A model generated the notes under the pieces. It had not been told where the DNA came from. It was given only the letters and a program-made list of their open reading frames with translations, and made no database searches. Of a stretch of DNA of 6,952 nucleotides, positions 4,401 through 6,952 are shown in pieces. A program made the position numbers and the translations under genes. Positions within the stretch are counted from its first letter, which is position 1, and each line of letters begins with the position of its first letter. The DNA comes from Myxococcales bacterium (GTDB taxonomy: Bacteria; Myxococcota; Bradymonadia; REDH01), in assembly GCA_018970625.1 (NCBI GenBank), contig JAGWVZ010000195.1, positions 1 through 6,952 of the forward strand. The letters are read 5' to 3'.

Positions 4401-6952
4401 AATCACCGGCGCCACGCGGTCCACCGTAATGGTGACGCTCGCGTTTCCTGTGTTGCCCGCCGCATCGGTCGCCGCCGCGGTCAGGGTGCAGACGTCTTCT
4501 GCGGGCAGGGTCACGCCCGAAAATGACAGCGTGCCTGCGGCGACCGTTCCGGTTACGTCGAAGGTGGTGGTTCCACAGGCAACGGTAAGCGTGCCCGATA
4601 CTACCGTGTTGTTGTCGGTCCACGCGACATCCACGTTGACCTGAAAGCCAGGGGCTCCGCTTGCATCGGCCGACGAACCAGAGAAGACCGTGCCATCGGT
4701 GGGGCTTACGAACACCAGTGCCGGAGGTTCCTCATCCAGTGTCACGCGAACCGTGGGACTGCTTCCCAGCCCGCGTGCGTCGCTACCACGCACCTGCAGC
4801 GCATTGACGCCGGGGTCCAGCGTCACACCCGCAAAGGTTATCGAGCCGTCAACGAGCACAGATTCCGTGCGGGATACGGATTCATTGATGAGAAGCTCGA
4901 CAGGGGTTCCCTCCGCAAGGTCGGTTTGGGCTACGACATTGATCAGGGCGGTATTCAACACATCTCCGTCCAGAGGATCGGTGATCACCAGGAAGGGGAG
5001 GTCCACGTTGACGGTGAAAGAGACGTCCAGCGTTCCCGTATTGGCGAAAGCGTCGGTCGCTGAGTACGTGACGGTGTTCAATCCAGGGGTAATGCTGAGG
5101 TTCGTGAACGTGAGTTCGGGCGCGCATGGCTGGCATACCGGCGCCAGTGCATTGGCCGCCGCGCACACCTCGGCGACGCCGTCGCAGCTGTCGATGGCGA
5201 CCGTGGCATCCGTAAAGAGCGCGCCCCCAACCAGCCTTACGCTGGTCTCGTCGAGAATCGCACCTTCCAGAGGAGCGACCGCCGTCAGAACGGGAGCCAC
5301 ATCGTCGATGACGACCGACACCGACACGACCGCCGCACCTTCATTGCCAGCACCGTCCTGTGCGGCAACACCAATCAGATAGTCTCCGGCTGCCGGGAAC
5401 GTGACGGTATCGACAAAACCCCGGTCGATCAGCGACACGTTGACCGGTGTTCCTCCGTCGAGCGTCCACGCGACGGTGACCTCGTCGTCGGTGGTAATAT
5501 TGCCCACCAGTACCGAGAGTTCGGTGGTCAACGATGTGACAACGGCACCATCGACCGGAGCCACAATGGAGACGGTTGGAGCCGTGAGGTCCACGGTCAG
5601 GGCTACTGCCTGCGAAGTGACCGACGCGTCACTCTCCGACACCGCCACACAGGAGAGCACGCCTTCGGCGAGCGTCACGTTGATGGTCGCGCTGCCAGCA
5701 GCGTCAGTCGTGCCCGTGCCTACGGTCACCGGCAAGCCCCCATCCAGCGAGCAATCCACACGAACAGAGGCCCCTTCTGCCAGCGTGCTGTTCACCGTGA
5801 AGCTGGACTGCAGTCCTGGTGAATCCACCGCTCCGTCATCCGCGATTCCAAACACCGCACCGGTCACCGGCGTGACGACCGAGATGTCGTCGGCCTGAGC
5901 CACTACGGAAACGGTCAAGGTTTCTGACACGCCGGTATTCCCGCACGCATCTACAGCTGTCGCCACCACATCGAAACTGCCATCGGTCAGAAACGTAAAC
6001 GGCTCTGCCGTCCAGATGCCATCCGCGATCGCTGCGGCAATGCCTGCCGTGTCGCCGATCGAAACCGTGACCGACGACTCCTCGCTGACGGGTCCAAACG
6101 CGCTCCACTGAATTCCTTCTGCGGTGGCGTCCAGATCGTCCAGCCTGGTGATGGTGCCTGATGCTACGGACGCATCCACAGCGATCACAGGGATGGTGAA
6201 GTCTGACACATACGTGAGAACCGGAGAGGCACCTTCCTGCTCGCCGGACCTCGCGACGGCCTGAATCTCCGTCTCGCCCTCGTTCAGTGTGACACCTGTG
6301 AAGGTCGCAACTCCACTCGCTGCATTCGCCGTGGCAAACGATACGCCTCCCACCAGCAGCTCTACCTCGGCGCAGTCCGTGCTCACGGTCAGCGTGGTCT
6401 GGAATCCAGCCGCATCCACATCCTCGTCCGTTGACGCCGCATTGAACGCACATGTGTCGGTCGGAGCAGGCTGGAGCGCTACCTCACAGGAACCGGTCTC
6501 GACGGTCACCGACACCGAGTCCGAAACGGTCAACGTCTCGGAAATCTGGCTGGATACCTCGATGGTGGTGCTGCCTTCCGTCAGGGTGACGTCGGTGAAG
6601 ACCAGCACACCATCCACCACCGTCGCGGTACCAGCGGCGCTGTCATTCAGAGCCAACGTGAACTCGGTGCCGTCGGACACCTCCAGCGTTGTCGCCCTGA
6701 CGACCGTCTGGAAGCCCGGACTCCCCGGATCGTTGTCATCCGAGGCATCGAACCGCGAGCCGTCCGCAGGTCGCACAATCTCCACCTGAGGCTGCGGGCC
6801 CGGCTCGTCTGAAGGACTCACGAGAAAGGTCACTTCCTCCTGAGTTACCACCTCTCCACCTTCCGTGACGGTTGCTACCAGCGTCACCTCACCTTCGGGA
6901 AGGTAGAACCGGTTAAAGCTGACCGTATCGCCAGACTCATCACCCTCGATCG
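1470..6952 (-). CDS. Giant Ig-like repeat protein with C-terminal FG-GAP beta-propeller (N-terminus outside window)
   Basis: The frame is open from the right edge to TGA (1470-1472), 1826 residues. The in-frame GTG at 6885-6887 is not the start: upstream codons read ESGDTVSFNRFYLPEGEV, clearly continuing an Ig-like domain. Numbering that GTG as residue 1, about 13 beta-sandwich modules of 90-110 residues follow (35-1344). Each typically opens with 'P-x-V-x-x-x-x-P-x-D/x-G' and carries mid-module 'F-x-x-V-T-L-x-x-G' (e.g. 97-105, 196-204, 685-693) and late 'A-x-D-x-x-G-N' (e.g. 511-515, 808-812, 1022-1026). Residues 1345-1805 form an FG-GAP/integrin-alpha-like propeller with seven DxNxDGxxD-type loops. 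Mostly paired Cys (379/413, 771/800, 1042/1081) suit an oxidising extracytoplasmic location. No transmembrane segment, LPXTG, PEP-CTERM or T9SS-type C-terminal sorting signal is seen; it ends on a propeller strand, SSLVRLYF. It is probably a secreted or surface adhesin/recognition protein; ligand unknown, signal peptide not visible. First visible gene of the operon with the peptide and kinase. Confidence 0.95.
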   Translation of the reverse strand, partial: IEGDESGDTVSFNRFYLPEGEVTLVATVTEGGEVVTQEEVTFLVSPSDEPGPQPQVEIVRPADGSRFDASDDNDPGSPGFQTVVRATTLEVSDGTEFTLALNDSAAGTATVVDGVLVFTDVTLTEGSTTIEVSSQISETLTVSDSVSVTVETGSCEVALQPAPTDTCAFNAASTDEDVDAAGFQTTLTVSTDCAEVELLVGGVSFATANAASGVATFTGVTLNEGETEIQAVARSGEQEGASPVLTYVSDFTIPVIAVDASVASGTITRLDDLDATAEGIQWSAFGPVSEESSVTVSIGDTAGIAAAIADGIWTAEPFTFLTDGSFDVVATAVDACGNTGVSETLTVSVVAQADDISVVTPVTGAVFGIADDGAVDSPGLQSSFTVNSTLAEGASVRVDCSLDGGLPVTVGTGTTDAAGSATINVTLAEGVLSCVAVSESDASVTSQAVALTVDLTAPTVSIVAPVDGAVVTSLTTELSVLVGNITTDDEVTVAWTLDGGTPVNVSLIDRGFVDTVTFPAAGDYLIGVAAQDGAGNEGAAVVSVSVVIDDVAPVLTAVAPLEGAILDETSVRLVGGALFTDATVAIDSCDGVAEVCAAANALAPVCQPCAPELTFTNLSITPGLNTVTYSATDAFANTGTLDVSFTVNVDLPFLVITDPLDGDVLNTALINVVAQTDLAEGTPVELLINESVSRTESVLVDGSITFAGVTLDPGVNALQVRGSDARGLGSSPTVRVTLDEEPPALVFVSPTDGTVFSGSSADASGAPGFQVNVDVAWTDNNTVVSGTLTVACGTTTFDVTGTVAAGTLSFSGVTLPAEDVCTLTAAATDAAGNTGNASVTITVDRVAPVIDSLVITSDANNDGFLNIGEAGAGAGARAATVAVALTGIEDGQVVEVRSTNPVAGTVVGSSPVAGGVATVNVSLSQGAHTLSAAAVDASGNATTGSPSDSVVVDTIAPSLSFTDPLNGIELSNPNDTDSVAPGIQYAVQLATDLPDGSSVSLTANPDGAGTTSLGSLPVAGGVATSTVTLPTGNAVALTISAQDAAGNVSSQTISVGVFDVPVCDIAFADVTGNQVFNASDDESAVTAGVQVTFDLVSTNPRCDGLTTTVFVDGTPFTATLTGGLASVVATFPTNGSGTFFGQLAAPARGTATDTPAFGYLSDDVPPVIVSLGGVSAGSASTIALTLANRVGATWPLVAVVTGGNGGTASTTLAATPYSATISAGSASFAGVTAADGTYTVTLVATDSVGNTDTESFTVLVDGNAPDLSAATFTLNRRSGAADFSVPTVSDGVRYELFIGTSATVDWVTAATDPDYYTVFNAPGLPAVLDLSVPEAPLYDGDNFGAIRATDVNGNVSERVFPAAFFGFLTRDFIVPITDIRRAAALGDINSDGFEDFAVGGYIGTASPTSSTCVILYGAATVAEATTQQLPTPTGAQNFGVFPNRVGDVNGDGVNDLLVSATMNLSTETLNEVFLYLGSTTAGAPISTTPTTRISLTATAFTGGLTSFGGYTMSSSGNVWQLTADPASGIEDIVIGAGGVDMPINAAVESDGILFVIAGRTSWPATINLTTNPTNNTPFLVQTLVPSIRQQRLGRQTGIVNDSNGDGLDEIISFSGAGGTGGFAVVGRILVWRGVTQPTTLAAPDRIYSASNTASTGNALSLNGTSTAGDINGDGFTDAVGLDFGSTTQANRLDLVLNSATLPASGTVPLTATVSPDTTLRAGTVLSAIGDSRRDGDSPLAGPDFSDMLLRVRLRADANAPQEVLLLRNTGVSPFFANDGHAVLFAEAGFSAGPVSSAALFNDDGFGDFLITAATVPAASSLVRLYF
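1473..2855 (-). repeat. Seven FG-GAP/VCBS-like blades forming a beta-propeller head
   Basis: Calcium-loop motifs occur at about 60-77-residue spacing: DINSDGFED (2766-2792), DVNGDGVND (2586-2612), DPASGIED (2358-2381), DSNGDGLDE (2124-2150), DINGDGFTD (1920-1946), a degenerate D-S-R-R-D-G...D-F-S-D (1713-1763) and NDDGFGD (1530-1550). The even period and the count of seven match the integrin-alpha type propeller. Four loops keep the full D-x-N-x-D-G pattern that binds calcium; the third, sixth and seventh are degraded. In this family the propeller is usually a ligand-binding or Ca-dependent structural head; here it sits at the very C-terminus of a long stalk. Confidence 0.88.
4344..4379 (-). 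other. EF-hand-like calcium loop inside Ig module 9
   Basis: Residues 837-848 read DANNDGFLNIGE. Acidic/amide ligands fall at loop positions 1, 3, 5, 9 and 12 and Gly at 6, as in a canonical EF-hand or dockerin loop. Similar 'D-x-N-N-D-G-x-x-N-x-x-E' loops occur in calcium-rigidified Ig-like repeats of large bacterial adhesins. It is followed by AGAGAGARAATVAVALTG, the next strands of the module. Calcium binding is inferred from the pattern. Confidence 0.65.
5124..5186 (-). other. Four-cysteine insertion in Ig module 6
   Basis: Residues 568-588 contain Cys568, Cys575, Cys585 and Cys588 (C-x6-C-x9-C-x2-C, ending CQPC) in an Ala/Pro-rich loop just before the LTFTNLSITPG strand. No other module has this cluster. 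In an extracytoplasmic protein two disulfides are likely; a metal site is the alternative. Confidence 0.5.

Larger units (their letters stand above)
2856..6785 (-). repeat. Tandem Ig-like module array (about 13 modules)
   Basis: Approximate module limits on the minus strand, in protein order, are 6785-6492, 6488-6195, 6194-5889, 5888-5586, 5582-5298, 5297-5001, 5000-4731, 4727-4413, 4412-4086, 4085-3774, 3773-3462, 3461-3162 and 3161-2856. Boundaries were set by eye at 'VAPxV', 'xPPV' and similar joints. The last module (FSVPTVSDGVRYELFIGTS) looks more like a fibronectin III fold than a classic bacterial Ig module. Seven modules share an early acidic insertion ending in G-(F/I/L/V)-Q. The modules are divergent in sequence, so this is an old array rather than a recent tandem DNA expansion. 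Such arrays usually serve as stiff stalks carrying a binding head. Confidence 0.85.

Noticed and set aside
4003..6789. Long plus-strand open frames (4003-4644, 4690-5382, 5401-5898, 6289-6789) opposite the giant gene
   Set aside because: Ser/Thr/Val/Ala-rich mirror images of the Ig modules produced by GC-biased codons on the other strand; no domains, no operon context.
6885..6887. GTG as the start of the giant gene
   Set aside because: The frame stays open to the window edge and upstream codons (DTVSFNRFYLPEGEV) continue an Ig-like strand pattern, so the true start is outside.

Overview
The window is GC-rich coding DNA from a Gram-negative-type bacterium. The Ig-like module style (recurrent 'DD...PGFQ' sub-motif), the FG-GAP propeller and the HprK-related kinase together suggest Myxococcota/Bradymonadota or a related deltaproteobacterial lineage. 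That placement rests on protein style alone and is tentative.

Layout. The left edge (1-363, + strand) holds the 3' end of an SGNH/GDSL hydrolase gene, recognisable from its Asp-x-x-His catalytic block, followed by an unusual Pro/Gly-rich tail. It converges on a minus-strand unit occupying the rest of the window. In reading order, that unit contains three genes. First is a giant, probably secreted protein (6952 to 1470; 1826 residues visible, N-terminus beyond the right edge), with about 13 Ig-like modules and a C-terminal seven-bladed FG-GAP-type beta-propeller. Second is a 66-codon gene (1446-1246), starting 23 bases after the giant gene with a good Shine-Dalgarno; its product looks like a ribosomally made peptide precursor, with a W-x-x-P-x-V leader-like motif, then SETF, ALACC and a Gly-rich Cys-terminated tail. 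Third is an HprK-related P-loop kinase (1252-398), whose GTG start overlaps the peptide gene by 7 bases. A 34-base gap with an imperfect hairpin separates the kinase from the hydrolase. There is no gene-free stretch above 300 bases.

How they may work together. Spacing supports one transcript: giant surface protein, small peptide, kinase. HprK-like kinases are known in peptide-modification contexts (paeninodin-type lasso peptides, and HPr-rel-A systems with a PqqD-like partner). The most interesting reading is therefore that the kinase, or missing partners upstream of the giant gene, acts on the 66-residue peptide. No PqqD/RRE protein, asparagine-synthetase-like cyclase, protease, radical SAM enzyme or exporter lies in this window, so a modification system is an inference.
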